Shown here: in pieces, positions 1 to 11,877 of the stretch | Layout: each line of letters opens with the position of its first letter | Position numbering within the stretch: the first letter of the stretch is position 1 | Assembly (NCBI RefSeq): GCF_040115645.1 | Contig: NC_089567.1 | Location: forward strand, 434,001-498,000 | Origin: Euwallacea fornicatus | Taxonomy: Eukaryota > Arthropoda > Insecta > Coleoptera > Curculionidae | Direction: 5' to 3' | Length of the DNA stretch: 64,000 bases | The notes under the pieces: model-generated | Told to the model about the DNA's origin: nothing | Databases searched by the model: none | The model's input: only the letters and a program-made list of their open reading frames with translations | Translations under genes and position numbers: made by a program

Positions 1-2178
1 ACATTCATTGAACGATATTAATTAGTATAGGAGCTAATTGAATTACGTAATTACTTGAAATATGGTGCTTGCGTAGTCGGGGGGTCCGGTGGTCATAGCA
101 GTAGGTATGAGACCCAAGGTTTGGAGAAGCAAAAACGTTGAATATTGATATAAAACAGTATCAAGATCATTGTATAATGTCTATATACATATATATTCGT
201 TTAAAATTAATGTTGGTTCCAACTGGACGGGGCAGAATCCCATTACAACCAGGAAGTAACAAGTGACTTTTTAAAATGCTTGACCATCGTTGGTTTAGGC
301 GTTTGTCTTCGTGAGATTGGCCTCTTAGATCTCCGGATTCTACTTCACTTGATTTTTATTTTTCGGCTAAATTAAAGGAACAAATGTATATCAGACCAGT
401 AAACCGTTCAGGTGGTCCAGTAAATGAAAGCCTACTATATAAAAAACTCACAAGTCTCGGGGCCGCGAAGTTCCTCTCTCGACAGAAAAGAAGCACTTTC
501 CACCTGGATATGTAATAATGTAATTTTCTATCTCTATATGTCACCTGACTTCCGAGCCGATTAAGTTAGAGTCAAATGACGTTACTTAACGCTTGAAACG
601 TATAATTCGGAACAGGTGTCAGATATCGAAAACTGCTGCAATACAGCAGGCGTCCCTTATTATCCAGACACCGGGTGTAGTGAAAGTGTTGCAATAAAAA
701 ATCAGAATTAAGTATTAATTCGCGAATCGAATCGATTAGCAAAAAATACGTATAGAACAAGAATTCAGGGCAGCTGCAAGCTGCTACACCACTGTGCGCC
801 TATGAGGCTCCTCTTACGATCGATAGTTCAATATTCGTCGTGACAAATTATTCAGGGTATCGTTGGATCATCCTAGAATGCGAAATTAGATTGTTAGCAT
901 TTTATATTGTCGGGGTCTTCCTGTATCTGGTCATAAAATATTATGGAAATCACAAATTTCGTTTTCGTTCGGAAACTTAGAATTAATGTAAAGACGACCA
1001 TCAATACCAGGGTCGCCAAATTCAACGCTGAGATTTGTCCAAATTCAATTCAATCAGGATGTGGACTTTTGAGACAAATTCACGCATGGGGCCATCCAAG
1101 TCAGTTCAGGTCCTTAAATACTGCAGAACTGGTGGAACTTCTTCGCCGAAATTGCCACGTGACTAGGCTGCCCCCTAAGTATTAGACGCACTATTGGACC
1201 ATTCCTAACGTGTTTCTAACTACTTTCCAAAGTGTCTCGCCTTGAGAGCTGTAAATTGAGCTTCAAGTTTCACCTCATTTAATAAAATAGGTATAATTTC
1301 CTTTGTTCTGAGAAAACATCCTCCAGTGTCGTTGCACCCCGGGTAGCGGTAAAACTCGTCCTAATTTCGGGTGGCAATGAACATCTCTTTGTTCTTTTCT
1401 GATGTGCTATTCCAGGATTGCGTATCAAATTAATTTCAATCCAAGTAACTGTTACCTTGGCCAGTTTGCAGTTTGCGGAACGGACCTCTTATGTTGCTTA
1501 ATTGGTAATATTTCGATACATTTACCAAACCCGCAATTTTATAGCAGATTAAGCTTGATTGAGGGGTTTCGGGAGGTTAAAAACAAAATCTCGATGACAA
1601 AGCGAATCTTTTCAATATTTAGGAAACAAAGCGCAGGCCGCCGTACAAACAGCAGCTGGAGCCACCGGATAATCGCATCGTTGCCGTTACAGATATTCCT
1701 TTAAGATATTTCAGATATTTCATAAAATTTTCAGTTATCTTATTAAATTATAAGTACTTTAAGTGTTAAGCTCACGATAATTTATAAAATTCAATTAAAT
1801 CAAGAGCATCAAAGCAACACCGGTCGACTTCCTCCTTAGTTAAGTCATTAATTTTTATTTAATTACCAAAATTTACAATCCAGTGGGCGACATTTTCTTA
1901 AATAATTTTACTCACATTCATGTTGGTTTTTTGTGTGACTATGAGAGCGGTTACTTCAGGGCGTTCGTCCAATAAACGTGACAACATTGCCTAAGGCGGT
2001 TTGACTACTGTTGTTATTTATCTCCGGTCCTCCCCTATTTCGCATTAAATTAGGGCCAATGTGTCGAAAAATGAAGTCCATTTATTTTCGGTATGAGAAA
2101 AGCGGAACGACCGGCTCGAGTTAACGACCCCTCGAGGACGTCTTTTGACCAATGTTGGGGTTTGATGTCTGGATTATA
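1..2178. other. Gene-free stretch upstream of rhomboid exons
   Basis: No gene is supported here. Two plus-strand open frames of 80 and 100 codons (943-1185 and 1402-1704) have no recognisable domain, no compositional bias and no splice context, and look like chance. The missing 5' exons of the rhomboid gene (cytoplasmic N-terminus and first membrane segment) should lie upstream of 5131, but I could not find them here. This stretch may be rhomboid intron or intergenic DNA. Confidence 0.4.
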
Positions 2179-3673
2179 CAGGGTGTTCTATGTCGAGAAC
2201 AAGATACCGTAGTGGGCGTCATACAGCTCGTTTCCAACGATAAAAGTTATATAAGTGAACGCCCGATTTTCAACGGTTTAAGGAGCGTTTTGTTTTTGTT
2301 TCATTCTTGATTTTTAATGACATTGTTGCATGTCTACGAAAATTGCGACTCTCCAATCCCACATGGCAAAAATTCATATACACCATGTGCAAGAGAATGA
2401 AATTTATTGTCAGACAGCACTTACGCTGCGCTTGATACTGCCTGACAACTAAATTACAAGTGTTTCAAATCATGAATATCTGTTTCTTATAGTTTGTTGC
2501 TCCTGATTTTCTTGGAAGTAAGTTAGTAAGTTTCATGTCAACCATTCCGCAAAATACAGGAAGAATATTTCCGCAGTACGGCTTAGAGCTGATAGGTCGA
2601 GAATACACTTCAGCTTTTAAGTACCCTCAAATGTAAATATTCAAAGGTGTTACGTCTGGCCTGCACGGAGGTCATTTTACGACGTCCAATAGATCTCAAG
2701 TCCAAGCGACTGTCGTGACTCGAATGGTGCGAGTTGCGTGACTTAAAAATTCATGCATGCGTAAATGTCGCTTCATCCGTCGCTTTGACCTGCTTTTCAA
2801 ATTGCGTGTCTTCTGCGCACATCTTTAAGTACCCCTGAGAGAAATTGACGCAAACTTCCTTTTCGCCTTCTTATAAATCGCCTATTTTATATTCATGGAA
2901 GAGGTGTTAATCATCTGACCGAAGTGCACCATTTACATGAGGCATGCCAACTCTTCTTGCTATTACACGTGTGATATTTACAGGACCTTGTTCGAAGACG
3001 GCACTTAAGCTTTCATTCTGCTTATCAAAAAATTGAAGTTAAATTAATAGAAGATATTATTATTACATAAACTGATCGAAAAATCCCCATTCTTCTCACT
3101 ATACATACACAACGTAATATGATTCGACAATACACAAACTGCGGCACGTGCAATCTTTTGTGGATTTTCTTGCATGGATTGATTAGTTTTGAGGTATTTT
3201 CGTTATAAATTTTTCCTGGAATTGATAAGTTGAGAATACACGTAAGTTTTTAAGTAATTTCAAACATGAAAATCTGGAGGAGTTGGATCTGGGCTGCTCG
3301 GAGCCCATGCCATAGTGCGATAAATGCCAAGTCCCTTTGATACCCTATGTGCGTTGTTTGTAGGAGCTTCCAAAATTCTGATCACATTTTCTTCAAGATT
3401 CCCACTGTTAATAAGTGAGAGTGGCCACTCTCTCTCAATGTGAGATGAAATCTGACAAACTGTCTGTTATTGGGAATTCGCCGACATGAAGTGGAATTGG
3501 GAAGTTGCACTTAGGAAACATGTAACGACGTTATTAAAAATCGAGAAGAAAGTAATAAAATGAATATTCTTTAAACCGTTGAAAATCGAACTCTTATTTA
3601 TATGACTTTTTTGTTGGAAATGAGCAATAAAATCGTATCTTAAAGTATTTTCCTCTCGCCATAGAACATCCTG
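2179..3673 (-). mobile_element. Decayed mariner-like element with about 190-bp inverted ends
   Basis: The element starts with CAGGGTGTTCTATG just after TA (2177-2178). It ends with the reverse complement of a matching end, CAGGATGTTCTATGGCGAG, followed by TA (3674-3675). The two arms (about 2179-2370 and 3485-3673) align along their length with scattered substitutions, for example both contain GATTTTCAACGGTTTAA. The minus strand carries broken transposase: a helix-turn-helix-like stretch near 2960-3000 (reads TRVIARRVGMPH) and C-terminal blocks at about 2585-2690 (reads GYLKAEVYSRPIS) and 3215-3320 (reads NYLKTYVYSQLINS). Two C-terminal blocks in the same orientation inside one pair of ends mean nesting or tandem duplication. 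Stops interrupt every frame. Confidence 0.65.
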
Positions 3674-4439
3674 TAGAATTAAGTCAAAAGTTGTAAAAAA
3701 CAATGATTAACAAAATTTTTTTCCCTTATTATAATTATTAACATTAGCTTATGATGGTCAATTGCAAGAGCGATAATTACTGCTTCTTTCTTCATCCGTA
3801 TTAGCTGAGTTATATATTTTTAAAATATAAAATAAGTACCTGGCAGTAAAACTTGATCCCGCTAGGCTTTTTTTGATTTTATGAACAGTGCTAATTTGAT
3901 TAGATTCCGTTTTATTTGTTCTCTAGTTTGTCCTTTCCGTTGGATAGTTAACCGCGACATTATATAATACCTGTGATAAAATCGCACTGCCTGAGAAGTA
4001 CATGTGTGATATTCTTTTTACTTAAAAGTACCAAATTAAAAGACCATTAAATTACAATTTCTCACGAAAACTAGGTACCTTGACCAAAGTGAAACGTGTG
4101 ACGTAAGAACCCGAGTTTTTGGGTATTAACATAACTGCAGAACATGCATGAGAAAATAAACAGGTTCATACACAAATAAATGTTTTAATTAAATTTAAAC
4201 TATTTTATATTAGTTGGTAACTAGAATGGATCTGCTTGTTCTGGTGCGTGCAAGCATTGAAAATATTAATATTTAGAGTTGAGTCAAGGGATTTCTTCCA
4301 AGTCTGGATCAAATGAATAAAATAGATGAACGGGGGTTAAAACCTTGTTCACAGGGACATCAACAGAAGAAAATTAGGAAGAGATATACGTGGGAATGGA
4401 CTAGATACAGATGATAGTATCATCATCAAAATCAATAAT
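3674..4439. other. Unannotated AT-rich stretch
   Basis: No gene, RNA or clear repeat is seen. The sequence is AT-rich and stops are frequent in all frames. Confidence 0.4.
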
Positions 4440-4590
4440 TTTGACATTACACCTCTTCCTCACCCGCCAAATCCTCCAGATTTAACTCCCTTAGATTATT
4501 TTCTATTTCCAAATTTGAAAAATTCGTTCGGTGGAAAGAGATTTGCTAATAATGGAGAGGTAGAGTCCAAGGAAAAGCGTGTGTGAATCT
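4440..4590 (+). pseudogene. Classical mariner transposase C-terminal fragment
   Basis: Translation of the plus strand gives PLPHPPNPPDLTPLDYFLF followed by a segment reading NLKNSFGGKRFANNGEV. This matches the end of the mariner catalytic domain, where the usual form is HPPYSPDLAPSDFHLF and then a lysine-rich GGKRF block. The final aspartate of the catalytic triad (in the LDYFLF block) is kept. The frame ends at a stop near 4587 and the N-terminal two thirds were not recognised, so this is a dead relic. It differs in sequence type from the other mariner-like elements in the window, which read RSPDL..LDFFLWG. Confidence 0.7.
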
Positions 4591-5130
4591 CAAAGGAAAC
4601 TATGTGAAGAAATAATGTAATATTTTCCAATTTATTTTTCTTTAATTGTTAGGTCGGGCCCTTCTGGGATTATCTTCGTATTCACTTTATGTACATACTT
4701 TCTTTAATCTTATATCATGTTTCCCTCTGTAAATTTGATCTAAATTTCTAAAATTTTAACGAAAGCTATGGGAAACATACAACAATTGCATTATTGTGCA
4801 TAAACGTGTAATCGGGAACCGTTACAACAATATTAAAATATTAATTAAAGGAAGAAATGCACAATATGCGGCGTGCATTCGCACACACCCACATCATTAC
4901 AACGTGCAGTCTGGTTTTAAATGATGTGAACTTTCTTGATTGTGAATTCATCTCGCCCTAGCAGAAAACAATAAATTATTATGCTTCTGTGGGAAATATG
5001 TACGCATAATTTGCTATAATGAACTAGGAAAGCATTTTCTCATCGAATTTTTAAGTGATTATTCTACATGTTACAACTAAAAAGTATAGTTGAGTTTTAG
5101 GTAAAATCTAACGTTTTTTTGTTGTTTCAG

Positions 5131-6652
5131 TTAGGATTTTTCATTTACTACTCTGTGAGCACCGGCGAAGTAAATCCAGCAGGACCAGTACCCACGGCAT
5201 CAATATTCATCTATCGACCAGATAAAAGGATAGAAATATGGCGGTTCCTATTTTACATGCTCCTTCATGCAGGGTGAGTAATCATTATTAACTTTAATTT
5301 GCAGGAACTTGTTTACTACTTATTTAAACTTTCGTGTCTAAACTGAATTAGAACTCAAGCAGGATGTCTCCAATATTAAGCATTGTTTAAGGTTAAAACA
5401 GCGTAAAGTGTTAAGGCAATTAGTTTATTAAGAAAAACTGTCCAAAATTGCTTCTTAACCTTTATTATTATTATTATTATTATTGTCCTTCTTTGAACAA
5501 GTGGTTCTTCCCCCCATGCATCAGAACTGTAAAAACGAAGCACACACAAATAAAACCGAAATGTACTTTTACGGTGCAAGAACAAATATTTTAACATTAA
5601 ATATTGCTTCTGGGGCGCTATAAGGTATTGTTATTTTTTTAACACAAGATCTAATATTAATAAATTTTAAATTGTTTTCCAAGCAAACAGCTCTTTTTTT
5701 TTTAATTTTCCGACGAAGATTTTTCGAAAGATTTTGTTTAGTGTGTTAATAGAGCGGTTTGTTGATTAGAGCAACAAGATAAAGGCTGCGGACTACACAA
5801 GTATATCAGTTGCAATGGAACTATATGAAACCCCAAATTCGCACCTTGAATATCATTAAATATATTCTAAAATAATCCTGATCTTATATATTCATAATAC
5901 TTTTGCTTCTTTTAGATGGCTGCACCTTGGCTTCAACTTAGTAGTCCAATTGCTCGTGGGGCTGCCTCTAGAAATGGTTCATGGGTCCAGTAGAGTAGCC
6001 TTGATCTACGTAGCTGGAGTCATTGCCGGATCATTGGGAACATCAGTGTTCGACACGGATGTTTATTTAGTAGGAGCCAGTGGAGGAGTTTATGCACTAC
6101 TTGCAGCGCATTTAGCCAACGTCCTTTTGAATTATAACAATATGCAGTGCGGAATTTTGAGGCTATTTGGAATTTTTGCCATAGGTACGTTTGACATTTT
6201 GAAAAAGATCAGAAAAATATTATCAGAATGGAAAAACGTCCCAGTTCAAACGCGGTTTTAACAAAAAAGTATAAAGCTTAAATAAGAATTACACACTTAA
6301 TTCCCCAGAATACGATTTCCTCCATTAAACAATTTTTCTCTTCCTTTCAGCTTCGTGCGATGTAGGTTATGCAATCTACTCCAGATACGCGGAAGAGGTA
6401 ATGGGGCCCCCAGTATCATACGTAGCACATTTAACCGGAGCGCTCGCCGGACTTACCATTGGCCTGTTGGTCCTGAAAAATTTCGAGCAAAAGCTTCACG
6501 AACAACTTTTGTGGTGGATAGCTTTAGGAGTGTACGCAGCCTGCACGATTTTCGCCGTTTTGTTCAATTTGGTGAATCCCACCGTAGAGCAAATAGAAAA
6601 CTTGGGAGATGGGGTGAATAGTCAATACGTTTACAGTCGCTTTGGCGTGTAA
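5131..6652 (+). CDS. rho: Rhomboid-family intramembrane serine protease (3' exons)
   Basis: This is a Rho-1/Rho-3 type rhomboid, a seven-membrane-span protease. In flies this type cleaves EGF-family ligand precursors such as Spitz in the secretory pathway. Exons are 5131-5273, 5916-6184 and 6351-6652 (stop TAA 6650-6652), all with GT-AG borders and matching phases (0/2, 2/1, 1). Visible blocks are the luminal-loop motif WRFLFYMLLHAGWLHLGFN with the conserved Arg and Asn, the catalytic serine in LVGASGGVYALL, and the catalytic histidine in SYVAHLTGALAGL. The C-terminus ends SRFGV. At least one upstream exon (N-terminus and most of the first membrane span) is missing and was not found in the 5.1 kb to the left, so the gene is partial here. 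Which of Rho-1, Rho-3 or Stet it is remains open. It lies tail-to-tail with PGS1. Confidence 0.93.
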
Positions 6653-6815
6653 ACCCAGTCTGGTTTTTGATAATTTATCAATTACTTCAGTCTTTTGTAC
6701 ATAATTAAGTTTTGTACTGATTTTTTTAAGAGACTTAAGTTTAAGTCACGATGCAGTATAAGTAACTTCGTAGCGTTCTTGTTTAAATGTTGTCGGTTTG
6801 ATTTATACCTCTACC

Positions 6816-6852
6816 GAAAGATTTTACATGTTGAAATATTGTAAAATCTTTC
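6816..6852 (+). other. Perfect 13-bp stem-loop in rhomboid 3' region
   Basis: GAAAGATTTTACA (6816-6828) and its exact reverse complement TGTAAAATCTTTC (6840-6852) flank an 11-nt loop, about 165 bases past the rhomboid stop codon. It would form an RNA hairpin in the 3' UTR if transcription runs this far. Function is unknown. A 13-bp perfect stem in AT-rich DNA could also be chance. Confidence 0.55.
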
Positions 6853-7092
6853 AGGCTCAATGTTTCCCATTGTGCAAAAGGGGAAGACCCCTTAATATTA
6901 TGTATATAGAATTGTGTACATATGTTGGATTTTATTTATTTCTAATGTAATAGTTGTTTATACCAAAGACTGAAAGAGTAAATTACTTGATTTACTTGAA
7001 GGTTATTATAAATCACTCATCAAGGCCTCACCGAGGATTTCTGAACGTCGTTCCAAATTTTCTAATTGATAATTTCATCTCTTTCGAACACG

Positions 7093-7384
7093 CAGGGTGT
7101 TACGTGATGATGTTATAAATTTTGAGGGTAAATAACAATATAGTATTAAAACTTCTAAGAATTAAATTCCTCAACATAAACCAAGTACCAAGTTCCAGCA
7201 AAAGTTTTTGTTTATAGTTAATTAATTAATAAAAATGTAAAATTGACACCCTGTATTATGAAAACGATTGATTTGGTGATATAACAGGCTACGAACAATT
7301 TGCTATTGAGATGTTTTTCATCATTTATGGGGAGAAATTGTCTACCTTCAACGTTTATAGCATAATCACAAGATTAACACTCTG
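7093..7384. repeat. Short MITE-like element, about 290 bp
   Basis: The left end reads CAGGGTGTTACGTGATGATG and the right end, reversed, reads CAGAGTGTTAATCTTGTG, with similarity continuing for about 45 bp. An internal CACCCTGTAT at about 7247 and the segment after it resemble the right half of the larger elements at 32.4-33.1 and 52.8-53.2 kb. No coding capacity. Target-site TA is not clearly kept on either side. Confidence 0.45.
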
Positions 7385-8805
7385 TCTGTTAAGCTACAAA
7401 TAGGCTTCACGATGATTTTTTTTTCCTTAAATATTTCCTAAAATTATTTTCAAGAATACCTCTGAAGTTCCTATTTTCGGTTATTTGTCATTTTGACCAC
7501 TTTTCAAGGTCAGTTTCAGTACACCTACCACCTATCGAGTTCCGCGAAAATAATTTCATTATTATGTATAATCAAAATTATTTGTGAAATTAAGTTTTTG
7601 TCCAGAAATATTTTCCATGGCTGTTTGTTTCATTAGAAAATCGGTTGATTTTCATATTTCGTTTATAAGAAAAGTTAGAAGTCTGTTAAAGTAGTACGTT
7701 TTTCTTAAGTTAACTTATTTCTAAGTTACTTATTTTTTAAGTTTCGTGTCTCGAATCTTTGCTTACGATTTAAGTTATTTTTTAATGTGTATAAACGTAA
7801 AAGTGGGCAAAGCGTTTTGTTTCTGAGTGATATTAATGAACTAGTCATGCCACTAGATATTTAAGTAATATAAAGCCTACCAAAGATTGAACTAGTTAAA
7901 TTATTAAAATAATTATACACAGATACAAAGCAAAATGCCTTTAAAACAGTAGACAATAGGCAAAAGGAAAATACAGCAAATCGGTTAATACCTTTGTAAA
8001 ATTTATAAAATCTAAAAAAGTTAAATTTTCATAACATTTTTATGAGGTTTTTCTTCAATTCAAGCTGTCGAAATCTTATCGATTTGCTGTAATAACGTGC
8101 ATTTAAGGCTCAGTGTTCACGATGATATATCACAAAGAAAATGTATTTTTTTACACTCAGGTAGAATGGCTTCACGCGTTTAATGTTTAGAGTTTTTAAT
8201 TAGAAAAAAATATTTTGTATCTATCGTCTTCGAAAGAACTTTTTCAATGAGACTGTCGAGACGAAAAATAAATAATTTGCTGCAAATTATGAATGAGTTT
8301 TCTTTATTTGGATTGGTTTAGCTATTTGGACTGTCTATAGTTAATTCACATAGCTCGATAATAAGATGATCCACGTAGTTCGCTCAATAGATCATTTTGG
8401 AGCTTTCCGCAATAGATTTACATCTAACCTATTTGATCGATGGCAATTCATTATACATAGAGATTTTCCTTTAATTTCGATTTTAAAAACTGAAAGATTT
8501 TACTTTCACGCAATGCTACATGAGCTGATGTCAAACCTGCAATGCATTCAATAATTATTCAGACATAAGAAATATTTTTATACCAGTACTAGATTTAAGT
8601 CTATGTGACTCGTCAAAGTATTGATAACATTAATTGGCAGCTACATACGTGGTGTCATGTTTTCTTCTTTGAACCCGATTGCCACAAATCTGGCTAATAG
8701 GCCTATGTAGTTTGGAAAGAACGCCTAATTTTAGTCATTTCGATCAATAAATAAAAACACTTATATTTTAACAGTAATAAATTTGCTACTAACAACAACA
8801 AATCA

Positions 8806-10978
8806 TTAAAAATAACCTTTGAACAATGAAACTAATATATTAACCCACAGCGGAACTTTTCGCTTGGTATCTGCTGGTAATCCCCACTCGTACAATTGTT
8901 GACATTCTTCATGAAGTTGTTTTCTGAACTGCTGGTTTTCGGTAACTATCACTAACTGAGTTTCTAAATCTTTGGTAACAGACCTATCTCCGAAATTTGG
9001 CGACCCGATCATAGTCATGCAGGGATAGTCATTGTTCGGTGCGTAATACCTGGAATTTAATTTAATCATTACATAGTGTTATGTGTGTACTAGTCACTCT
9101 CTACACAGCGATAATAAACAATTGTACTAATTAAAGTTTACGGTACTCCGCATAACCTGAGTATTCAATTAGAGAAACATGTTTTATATGAATCTCATAA
9201 TATACTGGGTCACCTCTTGTTTAATTTTTTTTTCACGTAAATTGTTACATATTAATAAAATAAATAAATAATGCATTTAACATTGACAGATTTTATTAAA
9301 AACCTCATTATATTCAACTCATCAATGATTAACGTAGAAAATTGGATTCGCCATCTTTTCAAGAAACATTGTTTGTCGTAAGTTAAAGTACATTTTTCAT
9401 AAATTATGCGACAATATACACTAAACGATATGATTTTAGTAATCTCATTGTTATATCCCGAAATGAAGCTGAAGAAGCCGTACTTACAAATTTCAGATAA
9501 AAATTGTATTATGATGAATTGATTTGTTTATTCACCAATATAAACAGTTTGAAAGATAAAAATGAATATCTATTATTGATTTACATCTACGGAGTACTAG
9601 TTGACAATCCACACACAATTCATACAATACTACCCTATACTTACATCAATGTGTTAATTTAAAACTATTAGTGTAGGTAGAAAGTTATAAAAGAAATAAC
9701 ACTCTTACCATAAACCTTTTCCATGGTATGTCCACCCTTCTCGCAAATATTCTATTAGCTTAATTCTATAATGTTGTCCATTCTTAGTACATATTTGCCT
9801 AAACTTCTCAGCAATTAAAGAATATGCAAAAGGAATGCCACTTGATAGACCTTTGGACCCCAAAAAGCCATTTGCTTTTGGGTGCGCTATTAATATCTCA
9901 CAATTTGCATCACACTCTTGGATTAAAGTGGTCATATATTGGGTGGTCAAATTGAAATAACCTGTTGCTATTTTCAATTTACTGTTTTGTGGTGCTTCTG
10001 CAAAAATTTTGTCTGTTATGAAGGAATCCTGTTCTACTCCAAGTTGTCCCATTTGGAATGTTGGAAATATGAATGTATCTAAAAATTCAGAATTAAACAA
10101 ATTAAAATGTATAAAATAATGCTTACAGTCTAACCACAATTCTGGACAAGATGTACATTTTGTTCAGCAATATAATGATTCAAATGTTGTTCCACAGCAT
10201 CACAAGCCTTTTCCACAAACAATTCCTTGCTCCCTTCATAAGGGGAACATTTCCAATCACTAGCAAAAGTTACTCTATTATCTTTGTCCATTTTCAAACT
10301 AAAGCTTTGCACTTTGTTAACCAAACCATAGTAAAAATCAGTTAACTTTTTGTCTTTAATTACAAAATACCTATCTTGTCGATTAGTAAAATAGTCATTT
10401 GATAAATTTGCTCCACTAATAATAAGTGTGTCATCAAAAATATACAATTTCATATGCTGCAGTCCTATAAGCTCATTATACCTATGGGGCATGTATTTTT
10501 TTAATATTCCTCTCAAGACTGGTGTGTGATAGAGAGAAACTGTACAATTTTTGTCATTTTGTTGTAAAAGAGGTTGCAAAACAGTTCTAGAATTTTCAGT
10601 ATCCCTACTTCCCCTAGTATAATCAAGCAAAACATTTATAATTAAGTTTTGTTTCTGAAACTGCTCATTTGCCATTAATGCATTGACTATCCTTTTTTCT
10701 AACTCACCCGTCCCTAGATATAAACTAACAAGCATAATTCGGTGAGAGGCTTCTTTGCAATATTGTAAGACAGTATTGTAAAATTGAGTTGGTTCTGTAA
10801 TGATTTTAATGTGATTTGAGGAAATTGGAAAGCATGGTGATATGTTGGTAAGCCAGCCAAAATGTGTCGTCTCCGGTTTAGAAAATGGGTATGGACAAAT
10901 TGCAGCTTCTGGGGGACTCTGAAGAGCTGTTTCAAAAACACTGCTAACTAGCCTTCTAATCATATTTGGTTGTTGCAA
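8806..10978 (-). CDS. PGS1: PGS1: CDP-diacylglycerol-glycerol-3-phosphate 3-phosphatidyltransferase
   Basis: This enzyme makes phosphatidylglycerophosphate from CDP-diacylglycerol and glycerol-3-phosphate, the committed step to cardiolipin in mitochondria. Minus-strand exons are 10978-10135, 10078-9709 and 9049-8806 (stop 8808-8806). Phases agree (1, 2) and the CDS is 1458 nt, 485 aa. It belongs to the phospholipase D superfamily. The first HKD motif is H175, K177, D182 in LQHMKLYIFDD, followed by SGANLSNDYFTNRQDRY. The second is H400, K402 in TYHGKGLW, then GSPNFGDRS; its aspartate position is Tyr, as I recall it also being in the human enzyme. Intron 1 is only 56 bp. Met6 begins MIRRLVSSVF, a plausible mitochondrial targeting start, so either Met1 or Met6 may be used. 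It is head-to-head with HAGH, about 0.9 kb apart, and tail-to-tail with rhomboid. Confidence 0.95.
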
Positions 10979-11877
10979 AGCTGTTTAATATTAATTCACC
11001 GATAATGCTACTCTGAAATATAAAATGAAAAGATCTATAACACACTACAATAAGACCTAAATTAAGAATTATATCAACTTTTTACACGACTTGCCTAGTG
11101 CCAAGAGATATTCTGTTTTCTATCTTTGTTGACATTATTTGCTGTCATTTTAATTCCACTCTTAATAATTTTATTACCCGAATACGCTATAAACATCACC
11201 ATTATCCCCAAATTTATTACCATAAATTATATTTTTTTTTAAATTAAAATTTTAGCAAATATATATAATTTTAAATTGAATTTGAAATGTCAACAACATT
11301 GATGACGTTTGATTTATTGAAGTTCACACCCATAAAATGTCAGTGTCAATTTGAAAGAGGTACTTCAAGGTGGCTCTCTACTCCAGTATAATCTTCAATT
11401 ACCTTACAAAGAAAACTTTTCCATTTTCTATCAAAAAGATTTCATACATCCTACAAAATAGGAACTGAAGGCCCTAAGCAAGAATGAAATACTTTGTCAC
11501 ACGGATTAGTTAATACGTTTTATTGACCAAACATTTTACCTCAACACACCTTATTTTTTTTCATAGAATCGCTCCCCAAGATAGGCAACCAAAAATACGT
11601 CACTGGTCAAATGTTTTGATGTTTTTATTTTAAAAAAATATTTATATTTATAATTAATTTAATTCTGAATTTGTACATTTATTAATCATTTTCATTTTTG
11701 GACTTGACTATAGGGAGGTTGTTGTATAAAGGTGAGTTACTGTTCACCAATCACTATTCAATTTTCCAGGTTAAGTAGATATTAATTATCAAAGTTGAAT
11801 CTTTAATTTTTTTTTTATATATTTGAGTGTACAATAACATTTTACAAATTTAAAAATCGCTCAAATGCTGAAGTTTT
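10979..11877. promoter_or_regulatory. Divergent intergenic region, PGS1 and HAGH
   Basis: These 899 bp separate the start codons of PGS1 (-) and HAGH (+), so they must contain both 5' UTRs and probably both promoters. The sequence is AT-rich with no gene. I see no clear TATA box or initiator that I would defend. Shared regulation is an inference from arrangement only. Confidence 0.5.

Larger units (their letters stand above)
6653..8805. other. Intergenic region between convergent rhomboid and PGS1
   Basis: This should hold the 3' UTRs of rhomboid (+) and PGS1 (-). Apart from a short hairpin and a small MITE-like repeat, no gene is seen; the 62-codon frame at 8366-8554 has no support. The sequence is strongly AT-rich. 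Confidence 0.45.

Noticed and set aside
1402..1704. 100-codon plus-strand frame as a possible rhomboid upstream exon
   Set aside because: It lacks the hydrophobic first span and acidic cytoplasmic sequence expected, and does not join in phase to 5131 through a convincing donor.
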